DNA from: Ramlibacter sp.
Lineage (GTDB): Bacteria > Pseudomonadota > Gammaproteobacteria > Burkholderiales > Burkholderiaceae_C
NCBI GenBank assembly: GCA_030695945.1
Contig: JAUYOG010000023.1
Span: 1 to 64,000, forward strand
Direction: 5' to 3'
DNA: 64,000 nt
A program made the position numbers and the translations under genes. Positions within the stretch are counted from its first letter, which is position 1. Each line of letters begins with the position of its first letter. Of this stretch, positions 49,953 to 59,498 are shown piece after piece. Below the pieces are notes generated by a model. That model ran no database searches. It was not told where the DNA came from and saw only the letters and a program-made list of their open reading frames with translations.

Positions 49953-50984
49953 ATGACCCAGCAGATCACCATCACCCGCCCTGACGACTGGCACCTGCAC
50001 GTGCGGGACGGGGACGCCATGAAGGCCGTGGTGCCGCACACCGCCGCGCAGTTCGGCCGCGCGATCATCATGCCCAACCTCAGGCCGCCCGTGACCACGG
50101 CGGCGCAGGCCATGGCGTACCGCGAGCGCATCCAGGCCGCCGTGCCCGAGGGCGCCAGTTTCGAGCCGCTGATGACGCTCTACCTCACCGACAACCTGCC
50201 GCCGGACGAGATCCGGCGCGCGAAGGACGCCGGCGTGGTGGCCCTCAAGCTCTATCCGGCCGGCGCCACCACCAACAGCGACGCCGGCGTCACCGACATC
50301 CGCAAGACCTACAAGACGCTCGAGGCCATGCAGCGCGAGGGCATGCCGCTGCTGGTGCACGGCGAGGTGACCTCGCCTGAAGTGGACCTGTTCGACCGTG
50401 AGGCCGTGTTCATCGACACCCAGCTGATCCCGCTGCGCCGCGACCTGCCGGAGCTGAAGATCGTCGTCGAGCACATCACGACGAAGGACGCGGCGCAGTA
50501 CGTGCGCGACGCCGATCGGTTCGTCGCAGCCACCATCACGGCCCACCACCTGCTGTACAACCGCAACGCGATCTTCCTGGGCGGCATCCGGCCGCACTAC
50601 TACTGCCTGCCGGTGCTCAAGCGCGAAGTCCACCGCGTCGCGCTGGTGGAAGCGGCCACCAGCGGCAACCCCAAGTTCTTCCTGGGCACCGACAGCGCCC
50701 CGCACGCGGCCCACCTGAAGGAGCACGCGACGGGCTGCGCGGGCTGCTACACGGCGCATGCGGCCATGGAGATGTATGCCGAGGCCTTCGACAAGGCCGG
50801 TGCGCTGGACAAGCTCGAAGGCTTCGCCAGTTTCCATGGCGCGCATTTCTACGGGCTGCCGCGCAACACCGGCACGATCACGCTGCGGCGCGAAACCTGG
50901 ACGCCCCCCGAGAGCTACTCCTTCGGCGAGGCGCAGCTCAAGCCGCTGCGCGGCGGCGAGGCACTGCCCTGGAGGCTCGCATGA
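49953..50984 (+). CDS. pyrC: Dihydroorotase, class II
   Basis: This 343-residue enzyme cyclises carbamoyl-aspartate to dihydroorotate in pyrimidine synthesis. Metal ligands: DWHLHVRDG (His-x-His near residue 14), the carboxylated Lys in [16 protein letters not shown], the HGEV and VEHITT histidines, and GTDSAPH with the catalytic Asp. Length and motifs match E. coli-type PyrC. It overlaps the NYN gene by 4 bases (ATGA). Confidence 0.95.
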   Translation: MTQQITITRPDDWHLHVRDGDAMKAVVPHTAAQFGRAIIMPNLRPPVTTAAQAMAYRERIQAAVPEGASFEPLMTLYLTDNLPPDEIRRAKDAGVVALKLYPAGATTNSDAGVTDIRKTYKTLEAMQREGMPLLVHGEVTSPEVDLFDREAVFIDTQLIPLRRDLPELKIVVEHITTKDAAQYVRDADRFVAATITAHHLLYNRNAIFLGGIRPHYYCLPVLKREVHRVALVEAATSGNPKFFLGTDSAPHAAHLKEHATGCAGCYTAHAAMEMYAEAFDKAGALDKLEGFASFHGAHFYGLPRNTGTITLRRETWTPPESYSFGEAQLKPLRGGEALPWRLA

Positions 50985-51769
50985 ACGACACCCGCCGCGT
51001 GATGCTGCTGATCGACGCCGACAACGTCTCCGGCGACGTGATCGAGCAGGCCGTGCAGCGCACGCTCGCCGAGTACGGCGCCATCCATGTCCGGCGCGCG
51101 TATTGCAACGCGGAGACGGCCGTGAAGCAGCAGGCCTTGTTCAAGCGGCTGTCGGTGCGGCCGATGGTCAACCTTTCGTCCGGCAAGAACAGCACGGACA
51201 TCGCGCTCGCGGTCGATGCAATGGATCTCGCGATCGCCGAGCGCCCGGATGTGGCCGTGCTGGTCTCGTCGGATTCCGATTTTGCGCCGCTCGTGATCCG
51301 CCTGCGCGAGAAGGGTTGCCGCGTCAGCGGCATCGGCCAGCAGGGCAAGACCGGTGAGGAAACCACGACGGTGTACGACGAGTTCACTGACCTGCGGCAT
51401 CAGGCGGGGCGCGCGCCCGCCGCGCGGACCCCCGCAGGGCGCGAGCCTGCCGCGCGGGAGCTCGCCGCAACGAAGCGCGCCGCAACGAAGCGCGCCGTGC
51501 GCGCGCCCCGCGCCGGCCGGGCCGCGAAGGCGCCGCCGAGCCCGCCGCCGCTGCCCGACGACGTGCTTTCCATCCTCGATGCCCTGCCCGAGCTGCGCTC
51601 CGGCGAGCGCATCGAGCTGAACCAGGCCGCGGAAGCGTTGCGCGCGACGCAGTTGCTGGGCCGCAGCGCCAGCTCGCTCAAGCTGTTCAGGAAGCATCCC
51701 GACCTGTTCGCGCTGTCGCCCGAGGCCCGTCCCAGCAAGGTCCAGTACGTCGGGCCGCGCTTGAGGTGA
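50981..51769 (+). CDS. NYN-domain (PIN-like) putative ribonuclease with possible LOTUS-type C domain
   Basis: This 262-residue protein has an N-terminal NYN/LabA-like nuclease fold (about 5-135): LLIDADNVS with the metal-binding Asp, [36 protein letters not shown]. An Ala/Arg/Lys-rich linker of about 45 residues follows ([17 protein letters not shown]...), then a ~65-residue helical domain ([34 protein letters not shown]...[13 protein letters not shown]) resembling OST-HTH/LOTUS. Likely acts on RNA. It is translationally coupled to pyrC and to DUF3025 (GTGA). Confidence 0.82.
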   Translation: MNDTRRVMLLIDADNVSGDVIEQAVQRTLAEYGAIHVRRAYCNAETAVKQQALFKRLSVRPMVNLSSGKNSTDIALAVDAMDLAIAERPDVAVLVSSDSDFAPLVIRLREKGCRVSGIGQQGKTGEETTTVYDEFTDLRHQAGRAPAARTPAGREPAARELAATKRAATKRAVRAPRAGRAAKAPPSPPPLPDDVLSILDALPELRSGERIELNQAAEALRATQLLGRSASSLKLFRKHPDLFALSPEARPSKVQYVGPRLR

Positions 51770-52512
51770 ACGCCCCGCCGTGGCGCAGCGCGCTCGCCGG
51801 GCTGGAAGCCGGCGGGCCCTGGTTCGATCCCTGGCGCGACGCAGCAACGAGGGTGGAGGATGCGGTGAACAGCGGGGCGACGCTGCCGCAAGCCCTGAGC
51901 CGGCAGGCGCCTGCGGCCATCCAGTTCGTGCCGCCGGATGATCTTCCCGCCGGGGCCGCCTACGAGCAGTACATCTTCGACACAGGGCGCTGCCCCACGC
52001 GCGAGTGCCTGCATGATTTCCTCAACGGGCTCGCCTGGCTGGAACTGCCGCTCGCCAAGCGGCAGCTGAACCGGGTGCACGTCGCGCAGATCGCGGCGAG
52101 CGGGATCGGCGGGCAGCGCGGCCCGGTGCGCGACGCGGCGACGCTGTTCGATGAGAACGGCGCCGTGCTGAGCGCCCCCGAGCCGCTGTGGGACGCGCTG
52201 GCGGGGCGCGACTGGCAGCGATTGTTCGTGGGGCTGCGTCCGCTCTGGCTGCAGGCCCGGCTGCTGGTTGTGGGGCATGCGCTGCTGGAGAAGCTGGCCG
52301 CGCCGCGCAAGAACCTCACCGCCCACATCTGGGCGCAGCCCTGCCCGGCCGCCGCCACCGCCGATGTGGACGCATGGCTGGCCGGGCAGCTCACCGCCGG
52401 CCGGCTGGCCGCCAAGCCGTTCCTGCCGCTGCCGGTGCTGGGCGTCCCGGGCTGGTGGCCCGGCAACGAGGATTTTTCCTTCTATGATGACCCCCTGGTT
52501 TTTCGCCCTTGA
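51766..52512 (+). CDS. DUF3025 family protein
   Basis: This 248-residue protein has the DUF3025 core YEQYIFDTGRCPTRECLHDFLNGLAWLELPLAKRQLNRVHVAQIA (about 65-108), DENGAVL, VGHALLEKL and a C-terminal LPVLGVPGWWPGNEDFSFYDDPLVFRP. Function unknown; often linked to metabolic genes in betaproteobacteria. GTG 51766 overlaps the NYN stop. htpX follows 69 bases later. Confidence 0.85.
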   Translation: MNAPPWRSALAGLEAGGPWFDPWRDAATRVEDAVNSGATLPQALSRQAPAAIQFVPPDDLPAGAAYEQYIFDTGRCPTRECLHDFLNGLAWLELPLAKRQLNRVHVAQIAASGIGGQRGPVRDAATLFDENGAVLSAPEPLWDALAGRDWQRLFVGLRPLWLQARLLVVGHALLEKLAAPRKNLTAHIWAQPCPAAATADVDAWLAGQLTAGRLAAKPFLPLPVLGVPGWWPGNEDFSFYDDPLVFRP

Positions 52513-52581
52513 TTTCGGGGCGCTCAGCCACAACTGTGGCGCGGGGAGTGAACCCTCTTTCACGCTTCGAATCGGAGAAAC

Positions 52582-53445
52582 ATGAAACGTATTGTTCTGT
52601 TCGTCTTGACCAACCTCGCCGTCGTGGTGGTGCTGGGCATCGTCGCCAGCCTGCTGGGCGTCAACCGGTACCTCACGGCCAATGGCCTGAACCTCGGTTC
52701 CTTGCTGGTGTTCGCGGCGATCATGGGCTTCGGCGGCGCGATCATCTCGCTGCTGATCTCCAAGCCGGTGGCCAAGTGGAGCGCCGGCGTGCAGGTGATC
52801 GAGCAGCCGCGCAGCGCCGACGAGGCGTGGATCGTGGAGACGGTGCGCAAGTTCGCCGAGAAGGCCGGCATCGGCATGCCCGAGGTCGGCATCTTCGAGG
52901 GCGAACCCAATGCCTTCGCCACCGGCGCGTTCAAGAACAGCGCCCTGGTGGCCGTGTCCACCGGCCTGCTGCAGGGCATGACGCGCGAGGAAGTCGAGGC
53001 CGTGATCGGCCACGAGGTCGCGCACATCGCCAACGGCGACATGGTGACGATGACGCTGATCCAGGGCGTGATGAACACCTTCGTGGTGTTCCTGTCGCGG
53101 GTGATCGGCTACGCCGTGGACAGCTTCCTGCGCAAGGACGCCCGGGGCGGCCCCGGCATCGGCTACTGGGTGACCACCATCGTGATGGACATCCTGCTGG
53201 GCTTCCTGGCGGCGATCATCGTGGCCTGGTTCTCCCGCCAGCGCGAGTTCCGCGCTGATGCCGGCTCGGCCAGCCTGCTCGGCCGCACGCAGCCCATGAT
53301 CAACGCCCTGGCGCGCCTGGGCGGCATGGTGCCCGGCGAGTTGCCCAAGAGCATCCAGGCGTTCGGCATCACCGCGGGCGTGGGCAAGCTGTTCTCGACC
53401 CACCCGCCGATCGAGGAACGGATCGCGCGGCTGCAGACGGCGTGA
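52582..53445 (+). CDS. htpX: Protease HtpX (M48B)
   Basis: This 287-residue membrane zinc metalloprotease has two N-terminal helices (about 5-55), the zinc motif H144-E-V-A-H148 in [13 protein letters not shown] and two further helices (about 155-215). It has [15 protein letters not shown] with the third zinc ligand Glu, and [13 protein letters not shown]. HtpX degrades damaged inner-membrane proteins under stress. GGAGA precedes the ATG. Its stop lies against the repeat at 53449. Confidence 0.95.
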   Translation: MKRIVLFVLTNLAVVVVLGIVASLLGVNRYLTANGLNLGSLLVFAAIMGFGGAIISLLISKPVAKWSAGVQVIEQPRSADEAWIVETVRKFAEKAGIGMPEVGIFEGEPNAFATGAFKNSALVAVSTGLLQGMTREEVEAVIGHEVAHIANGDMVTMTLIQGVMNTFVVFLSRVIGYAVDSFLRKDARGGPGIGYWVTTIVMDILLGFLAAIIVAWFSRQREFRADAGSASLLGRTQPMINALARLGGMVPGELPKSIQAFGITAGVGKLFSTHPPIEERIARLQTA

Positions 53446-53446
53446 T

Positions 53447-55141
53447 TTACTCCCTCCCCCTCCGGGGGAGGGCTGGGGTGGGGGCAGGCATGGTGGAGGG
53501 GGAGGGAACAAGACTGAGCGCTACCGCTTCTCCGACCCGGATTCCGTCCACGCCGGCCGACAGGATCCCGCCGGCGTAGCTCGCGCCTTCGCCGGCCGGG
53601 TAGAGGCCCCGCACGTTCAGGCTCTGGTAGTCCTCGCCGCGGGTGATCTTCAGCGGCGACGACGTTCGCGTTTCCACGCCCGTCAGCACCGCATCGGCCA
53701 TATCGAAGCCCTTGATCTTGCGGCCGAAGGCGGGGAGGGCTTCGCGCAGCGCGGCGATCGCATAGTCGGGCAGGGCGCCGTTCAGGTCGCCCAGCGTCAC
53801 GCCGGGCTTGTACGAAGGCTCGACGCTGCCGAGCTGGGTGGAGGGCCGGCCCGCGATGAAGTCGCCGACCAGCTGGCCCGGCGCGTCGTACGTTCCGCCG
53901 CCGAGCACGAAGGCGTTGGACTCGAGCTTGCGCTGCAGCGCGACGCCCGCGAGCGGGCCGCCCGGGTAGTCGCGCGGGTCGATTCCCACGACCATCCCTG
54001 CGTTCGCATTGCGTTCGTTACGCGAGTACTGGCTCATGCCGTTGGTGACCACGCGCCCGGCCTCGGAAGTCGCGGCGACGACGGTGCCGCCCGGGCACAT
54101 GCAGAAGCTGTACACGGTGCGCCCGTTGGCTGCGTGGTGCACCAGCTTGTAGTCGGCGGCGCCCAGCAACGGGTGGCCCGCGTGGCGGCCCCAGCGTGCG
54201 CGGTCGATGACGCCCTGCGGATGCTCGATGCGAAAGCCGATGGAAAACGGCTTGGCTTCCATGAAAACGCCGCGCTCGTGCAGCATCTCGAAGGTGTCGC
54301 GGGAGCTGTGTCCCAGCGCGAGCACGACATGGTTGGCGCGCAATTCGGTTGTCCCGCCCGTGGCCTGGTCCAGCACCGTGAGCCCACGCAGTTGCCGCAC
54401 GCCGCCCTCGCCCTCGATCAGCAGGTCGGTCACGCGCTGCTGGAAGCGGATCTCGCCGCCCAGCGCGATGATCTGTTCCCGCATGTTCTCCACCACCTTC
54501 ACGAGCTTGAAGGTGCCGATGTGCGGGTGCGCGACGTACAGGATCTCCTCCGGCTCGCCGGCCTTGACGAACTCCTTCATGACCTTGCGGCCGAGGTGGC
54601 GCGGGTCCTTGATCTGGCTGTAGAGCTTGCCGTCCGAGAAGGTGCCGGCCCCGCCTTCGCCGAACTGCACATTGCTCTCGGGGTTGAGCTCGCGCTTGCG
54701 CCACAAGCCCCAGGTGTCCTTGGTGCGCTCGCGCACGGTCTTGCCGCGCTCCAGCACGATGGGACGCAATCCCATCTGCGCCAGCACCAGCGCCGCGAAG
54801 ATGCCGCAGGGGCCGAACCCGACCACCACCGGCCGTCCGGGCAACGGCGTGGTGACCTGCACGGGCGGGCGCCATTCCATGTCCGGGGCGGGTGCGATGT
54901 GCGGGTGCTTCGGGAAGCGGGCGAGCACGGCGGCTTCGCGCGACGGGTCGGCGAGCGTGACATCGACGATGTACACCGCCATCAGCTCGGCCTTGCGCGC
55001 GTCGAAGCTGCGTTTGAAGACGTCGACCCGGGCGATGTCGGCGGATGGCAGGCCCAGCAAGGCGGCCGCGGCCGCCTGCAAGGGCGCGTCGGGGTGCTCC
55101 GCCTGCGCGAGCGTGAGCTTGATCTCGGAGAGTCTGATCAT
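53447..55141 (-). CDS. FAD-dependent oxidoreductase (COG2509) with repeat-derived C terminus
   Basis: This 564-residue flavoprotein has an N-terminal ~75-residue alpha-beta domain, the FAD motif VVVGFGPCGIFAALVLAQMGLRPIVLERG (about 104-132), VQFGEGGAGTFSDGKLYSQIKD, LALGHSSRDTFEMLHERGV, FCMCPGGTVVAATSEAGRVVTNGMSQYSRN and a C-terminal GLYPAGEGASYAGGILSAGVDGIRVGEAVA. The expected protein ends soon after that; the last ~18 residues (PSTMPAPTPALPRRGRE) are translated from the G/C repeat at 53449-53495, which supplies the stop. Substrate unknown. Confidence 0.88.
   Translation of the reverse strand: MIRLSEIKLTLAQAEHPDAPLQAAAAALLGLPSADIARVDVFKRSFDARKAELMAVYIVDVTLADPSREAAVLARFPKHPHIAPAPDMEWRPPVQVTTPLPGRPVVVGFGPCGIFAALVLAQMGLRPIVLERGKTVRERTKDTWGLWRKRELNPESNVQFGEGGAGTFSDGKLYSQIKDPRHLGRKVMKEFVKAGEPEEILYVAHPHIGTFKLVKVVENMREQIIALGGEIRFQQRVTDLLIEGEGGVRQLRGLTVLDQATGGTTELRANHVVLALGHSSRDTFEMLHERGVFMEAKPFSIGFRIEHPQGVIDRARWGRHAGHPLLGAADYKLVHHAANGRTVYSFCMCPGGTVVAATSEAGRVVTNGMSQYSRNERNANAGMVVGIDPRDYPGGPLAGVALQRKLESNAFVLGGGTYDAPGQLVGDFIAGRPSTQLGSVEPSYKPGVTLGDLNGALPDYAIAALREALPAFGRKIKGFDMADAVLTGVETRTSSPLKITRGEDYQSLNVRGLYPAGEGASYAGGILSAGVDGIRVGEAVALSLVPSPSTMPAPTPALPRRGRE
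53449..53495. repeat. CCCTCC/GGAGGG intergenic repeat overlapping a gene end
   Basis: ACTCCCTCCCCCTCCGGGGG plus AGGGCTGGGGTGGGGGC forms a G/C palindrome directly after the htpX stop. Read on the minus strand it encodes the TPALPRRGRE tail of the flavoprotein. Confidence 0.75.
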
Positions 55142-55207
55142 GGTGTCCTGTGGCCTGTGTTGATCAGGCAGGGATCAGCCATCATAAGGCGCTGCCGCGC
55201 CGCGGCT

Positions 55208-56125
55208 TCAGGTCGGCAGGAAGCCTTCGATGGAGAGGTAGCGCTCCCCGGTGTCGTAGTTGAAGCCGAGCACCGTAGCGCCGGCCGGAAGTTCGGGCAG
55301 CTTCTGCGCGATCGCGGCGAGCGTGGCGCCCGAGGAAATGCCCACCAGGATGCCTTCCTCGCGCGCGGCGCGCCGGGCCATCTCGCGCGCCGGTTCCGCA
55401 TCGACCTGGATCACGCCATCCAGGAGCGACGTATCCAGGTTCTTCGGGATGAAGCCCGCGCCGATGCCCTGGATCGGGTGCGGCGCTGGCTGGCCGCCGG
55501 AGATCACGGGCGAGGCGATCGGCTCCACGGCGAACACCTTCAGCTTCGGCCAGGCCGCCTTCAGCACCCTGGCGCAGCCGGTCAAGTGGCCGCCGGTGCC
55601 CACGCCGGTGATCAGGTAGTCGAGGCCTTCGGGAAAGTCGGCCAGGATTTCCTGCGCGGTCGTCTTCGCGTGCACCTCGACGTTGGCGGGGTTCTCGAAC
55701 TGCTGCGGGATCCAGCCGCCGGGCGTCTGCGCCAGCAGTTCCTGCGCCCGGGCGATCGAGCCCTTCATGCCTTTCTCGCGCGGGGTCAGCTCGAACGCGG
55801 CGCCATAGGCCAGCATCAGGCGGCGGCGCTCGATCGACATGCTGTCGGGCATCACAAGGACGAGCTTGTAGCCCTTCACGGCGGCCACCATCGCCAGGCC
55901 GATGCCGGTGTTGCCGGAGGTCGGCTCGATGATCGTGCCGCCGGGCTTGAGCGCGCCGGTGCGCTCGGCGTCCTCCACCATGGACACCGCGATGCGGTCC
56001 TTGATCGAGCCGCCGGGGTTGCTGCGCTCGGACTTCACCCACACCTGGTGGGTGGCGCCGAACAGGCGGTTGATGCGGATGTGCGGCGTGCGGCCGATGG
56101 TCTCGAGGATGTTGGCGGCTTTCAT
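55208..56125 (-). CDS. cysM: Cysteine synthase B (O-acetylserine sulfhydrylase)
   Basis: This 305-residue PLP enzyme makes cysteine from O-acetylserine and sulfide or thiosulfate. Motifs: PLP lysine in [12 protein letters not shown] (about 36-47), phosphate loop [19 protein letters not shown] and ISSGATLAA. Length and the [16 protein letters not shown] loop fit CysM rather than CysK. The start is 56 bases from rnpB, which is divergent. The frame is open upstream to 56476 but that runs through rnpB. Confidence 0.92.
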   Translation of the reverse strand: MKAANILETIGRTPHIRINRLFGATHQVWVKSERSNPGGSIKDRIAVSMVEDAERTGALKPGGTIIEPTSGNTGIGLAMVAAVKGYKLVLVMPDSMSIERRRLMLAYGAAFELTPREKGMKGSIARAQELLAQTPGGWIPQQFENPANVEVHAKTTAQEILADFPEGLDYLITGVGTGGHLTGCARVLKAAWPKLKVFAVEPIASPVISGGQPAPHPIQGIGAGFIPKNLDTSLLDGVIQVDAEPAREMARRAAREEGILVGISSGATLAAIAQKLPELPAGATVLGFNYDTGERYLSIEGFLPT

Positions 56126-56180
56126 GGGGTCTCCGGGCGGGCAAATGCGCATTCTGCCCCGGCGGGGGATAATCCGTCCC

Positions 56181-56520
56181 GTGAAGCCCGCCAGACCGTC
56201 GCTGGTGCAATCGCCGAAAGGCCGCACTGGAGGAACGTCCGGACTGCACAGGGCAGCGTAGGAGGTAATACCTCTCCACCGCGAGGTGAGGATCAGAGCA
56301 ACAGAGACGAGTCCCCGGGCCGCAAGGCACGGGGGGTGAAACGGGCAATCTCTACGCGCAGCAATACCAAATAGGCCAGCGTTGATGTGGCTCCGCGGAG
56401 CTGGCGGGTAGGTAGCACCGAGCCGGTGGGCGATCACCGGCCCAGAGGAATGGCGGTCACGTCCGGGCCTTCGCAAGAGGGTCCGGTCGCCACAGAATCC
56501 GGCTTATCGGCGGACTTCAC
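56181..56520 (+). ncRNA. rnpB: RNase P RNA, bacterial type A
   Basis: The RNA subunit of RNase P matures tRNA 5' ends. Recognition: GAGGAACGTCCGGAC (5' strand of P4), AGAGCAACAGAGACGAG, ACGGGCAATCTCTACGCGCAGCAA, ACCAAATAGGCCAGCGTTG, the P13/P14 segment, and the 3' ACAGAATCCGGCTTATCGG (3' strand of P4 and J). The ends GTGAAGCCCGCC and GGCGGACTTCAC pair as helix P1, which sets the boundaries to within a few bases. Length about 340 is normal. It is divergent from cysM and its 3' end is 26 bases from repeat copy 2. Confidence 0.95.
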
Positions 56521-56546
56521 ACTTTATCTCGCAGGGGCGATTCCTC

Positions 56547-57081
56547 GCGTCGCGCCAGGCGGTACCCGGCAGCGGCTCATACTGTGACGGTCGTCGCTGT
56601 CGCGCCGACTCCGCTTCGCTTACCTCGGCCTGGGGCCGGCGCCGTACAACTCGCAGAGCGCCTAAGGCCGCTCTGCTCGGACAGGTACGGCGAGCATGAA
56701 ACGTAGCGCGCTGCGCGCGCCCGTCCCCAGGCCGAGCCGCTGCGCCGCCACAGAAATCGCCGCTGCCGGATACCGCCTGGCGCTCAGGGACCAAGTTGGC
56801 ACGCCTCCGGTGGCGCGCCGACACTGTGCCTGCAACGCCGCGTGCGGGTGGGCTGTGTCGCGCAATCAGACGGGGCGCCTGCGAGGGCCGGTTTTGCGGC
56901 CGGCGCGAAGCGCTTCGTGAACTGACTCATCGCGCCTGTTCGAACGAAGCGGCCCCAGGGCGCGCAGTGAGTTGCGCGATGCGGCCGCAAAACCGGTCAT
57001 CGCAGGTTCAGTCGGCGTAGCCGACCGCCTTGTCGCGCGGCACAGCCCATCCGCACGCGGCTTTACCGCGAGGACGACGCG
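56547..57081. repeat. Large structured dispersed repeat, copy 2
   Basis: This copy is complete: it starts GCGTCGCGCCAGGCGGTACC like copy 3 and ends near GCGAGGACGACGCGTG. It contains the same hairpin arms as copy 1 (GTGCGGGTGGGCTGTGTCGC at 56840 with its partner near 57034-57058). It fills the gap between rnpB and the minus-strand pseudouridine-synthase-like gene, ending 13 bases before that gene's stop. Confidence 0.88.
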
Positions 57082-57093
57082 TGTCAGCAACAG

Positions 57094-57807
57094 TCAGAAG
57101 CGCTCGCCTGCGCGAAGGTAGCGCCAGCGGCCCTCGGGCAGGCCGGCCAACGGGAGGCGGCCGATGCGGATGCGCTTGAGCCCCGTGAGCCGCAGGCCCA
57201 CCTGGGCGCACATCCACTCCACCAGCCACGGCGGGATGCCCTTGAGAGCGAAGCGCAGGCGCGTCTCGTTCTGCCAGCTCACCTTGATCGGCGGCAAGGC
57301 CCGGCCTTCGTACACCAGTCCGTGCGCCAGGCGCACGAGGCCGCCCGCGACGATCGTTCCGGTCACCTGCGCGATCAGCTCCTGCTCGATCGCGAGCGCG
57401 TCCTCGGTCAGCTTGCGCAGGATGCGTCCGTCCTGGCTGAACACCGCCAGGCCGCTGGCTTGCGGGGGCAGAGGCAGCAGCACGTTGAGGTGCGCGAAAT
57501 GGCGCTTGACGGAACGCACACCCGAGCCGTCGTCCGGCGCGCGCGTGGCGGGCGACAGCAGGTGCCGGGCTTCGTCGTCGGACATGCCGGCCGGCTTGTG
57601 CAGCAGCAGCGTCACCGGCTCGAGGTTCGCGGCGGCCGCGCCCGGGTCGAGCTCGACCCGCTGTTCATCCGTGACGCGGGACTGCGGCTCTTCCACGACA
57701 TTCCCGTCCACGCGCACCCAACCGCCTTCGATGTACTGCTCGGCCTCGCGCCGCGAGCAGGGGACCATCGCGGCCACCCGCTTGGCGAGGCGGATCGGTT
57801 CAGACAT
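57094..57807 (-). CDS. RsuA/RluF-type pseudouridine synthase homologue lacking the catalytic aspartate
   Basis: This 237-residue protein has an N-terminal S4 RNA-binding domain (RLAKRVAAMVPCSRREAEQYIEGGWVRVDGNVVEEPQSRV, about 5-46). A pseudouridine synthase-like fold follows (VTLLLHKPAGM; FSQDGRILRKL; EQELIAQVTG; LRFALKGIPPWLVEWMCAQVGLRLTGLKRIRIGRLPLAGLPEGRWRYL). In active enzymes GRLDxxTxGL precedes the ND/QDG segment; here the region reads LLPLPPQASGL, with Pro114 where the catalytic Asp belongs. Probably RNA-binding without pseudouridine synthase activity. It overlaps the upstream NUDIX-MBL gene by 8 bases. Confidence 0.85.
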   Translation of the reverse strand: MSEPIRLAKRVAAMVPCSRREAEQYIEGGWVRVDGNVVEEPQSRVTDEQRVELDPGAAAANLEPVTLLLHKPAGMSDDEARHLLSPATRAPDDGSGVRSVKRHFAHLNVLLPLPPQASGLAVFSQDGRILRKLTEDALAIEQELIAQVTGTIVAGGLVRLAHGLVYEGRALPPIKVSWQNETRLRFALKGIPPWLVEWMCAQVGLRLTGLKRIRIGRLPLAGLPEGRWRYLRAGERF

Positions 57808-59443
57808 CGAGGTTGTGCAGGCCGAGCGACTCGATCCGCTGCACGTGCGCGAGCAGCGAGCGCTTCGCGACCGGCCACATGCGCGGCGGCACGTCGTCGT
57901 AGGCCAGCTCCACCCAGTCCTCCAGGCCGCCTTGCGGCCGCGCCTGCATGGCCGCGACGATCTTCGCCTCGCGGTGGAGGCGATGCGCCTTCAGGTGCGC
58001 GATGGCCTCGCGCGCGAAGCCCAGCACCCAGCCGTGGGCCGGCAGGATGAACTCGAGGCCGTGTGCGTTGCATGCGGCGGACAAGGTGTCCAGCGAATCC
58101 AGGTAGGAAGTCATGTCGCCGTCCGGCGGATCGACGACCGTGGTGCTGCCGTTGAGGATGTGGTCGCCCGAGAACAGCAGGCCGTCCTCCAGCAGGACAA
58201 GGCAAAGGTGGTTGGCCGCGTGGCCGGGCGTGTGGAGCACCTGCAGCGTGTGGCGCAGCCCGTCGCCTTCGACCACCAGCTGCTCGCCGTCGCGCAACGG
58301 GCGGTCGGGCGTGAACTCGCTCGCGGCGCGGGCCGTGGGCGCGGAGGGCAGGCCCAGGATGGGGGGCTTGGTCGCGCACAGCGCCTGCAGCGGCCGGGCG
58401 CCTGGCGAATGGTCGGGATGCGAGTGCGTGCAGACGATCATGCGGATGTCGCCGCCGCACTCGCGCCAGATGCGCTGGATGTGTTCCGGCTCATTCGGGC
58501 CGGGGTCGATCACGAGATAGCCGGTGGCCGGGCCACCCACGAGGTAGCTGTTGGTGCCGGGGCCGGTCATCACGCCGGGATTGGGCGCGGTGATGCGGGT
58601 GACGTTCTTCAGCAGAGGAACCGGCTGGTCGCAGCGCCAGTCGAGGTGGTGCACGATCTGGCCGTCGGGACTGACCAGCGCCAGCTCGCCGTACGGCATC
58701 TCGTGCTCCATGTAGCGGATTTCGGCGCCGCTAAGCAGGCCGGCGCGCGGACAGCTGGTCCATAGGGGTCGCTCGCTGGCGCACGCCGCCAGGACGGCAT
58801 CGACCGCATCGAATTTCGCCAGCCGCTCCAGTGTGCGGATGGTCGGGAAGATCATGAAGAAGGTGCCCGCCTTGTGGCGTTCCAGCGCATCGGCGGGGCG
58901 CACCCATACGGGCTCGAACTGCTCGGCCTCGTCGGCCACCGGCGTCTGCCCCTGCGGCATGCGCGCGACGAGGAAGGGGACGTCGAAGCGGCGCGGCAGG
59001 TCGCGGTCGGTGATCCAGTGCGCGAGCACGTACACCTCGTCGGCGGCGAGCAGGAGGCCCCGCTCGCGGCATTGCTCCGGCAGTGGCTTGTGGCGGTCGA
59101 TCGCCGCGAGCTCGGCGGGCGTGGGGTCCGTCCCGTCGGCGCGCCGCACCAGCAGGACGCCGAGTTCCTCGAAGCTTTCGCGGATGGCGGCGATGGCCTG
59201 GGTCAGCCGCAGGTCGTCCTGCGTCGGGCGCCTGGCGGCGATGCCATGGGATTGCGCGTCGGCGGCGTCGATGGTCCCGCCGGGGAAGACGTAGGCCCCG
59301 GGCGCGAAGCTGGCGCTCGCGGAGCGCCGCGTCATGAGCACTTCGAACCCCTGCGCGCCGTCGCGCAGCAGCAGGACCGTGGCCGCCGGACGGGTCGCCA
59401 CCGGCTGCCGCTGGGCGTGGAGAAGCTGGGAAGGTCGCACCAT
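57800..59443 (-). CDS. NUDIX hydrolase-metallo-beta-lactamase (LACTB2-like) fusion
   Basis: This 547-residue protein has two enzymes. Residues about 18-240 form a NUDIX-like domain ([10 protein letters not shown], then after a longer loop [11 protein letters not shown], the REUxEExGU core). Residues about 265-530 form a metallo-beta-lactamase domain with TNSYLVG, the zinc motif [29 protein letters not shown] and a final helical winged segment. The latter resembles LACTB2, an endoribonuclease/hydrolase. The extra residues between GG and RE in the NUDIX box are common in the NUDT19/RP2-like group that cleaves CoA derivatives. Its natural substrate is unknown. It is divergent from dapF. Confidence 0.87.
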   Translation of the reverse strand: MVRPSQLLHAQRQPVATRPAATVLLLRDGAQGFEVLMTRRSASASFAPGAYVFPGGTIDAADAQSHGIAARRPTQDDLRLTQAIAAIRESFEELGVLLVRRADGTDPTPAELAAIDRHKPLPEQCRERGLLLAADEVYVLAHWITDRDLPRRFDVPFLVARMPQGQTPVADEAEQFEPVWVRPADALERHKAGTFFMIFPTIRTLERLAKFDAVDAVLAACASERPLWTSCPRAGLLSGAEIRYMEHEMPYGELALVSPDGQIVHHLDWRCDQPVPLLKNVTRITAPNPGVMTGPGTNSYLVGGPATGYLVIDPGPNEPEHIQRIWRECGGDIRMIVCTHSHPDHSPGARPLQALCATKPPILGLPSAPTARAASEFTPDRPLRDGEQLVVEGDGLRHTLQVLHTPGHAANHLCLVLLEDGLLFSGDHILNGSTTVVDPPDGDMTSYLDSLDTLSAACNAHGLEFILPAHGWVLGFAREAIAHLKAHRLHREAKIVAAMQARPQGGLEDWVELAYDDVPPRMWPVAKRSLLAHVQRIESLGLHNLDV

Positions 59444-59498
59444 CCGGGAATTACATCATGAGCGCTGGACCCGCACCTGTCGGACGATAATCTCGGCC

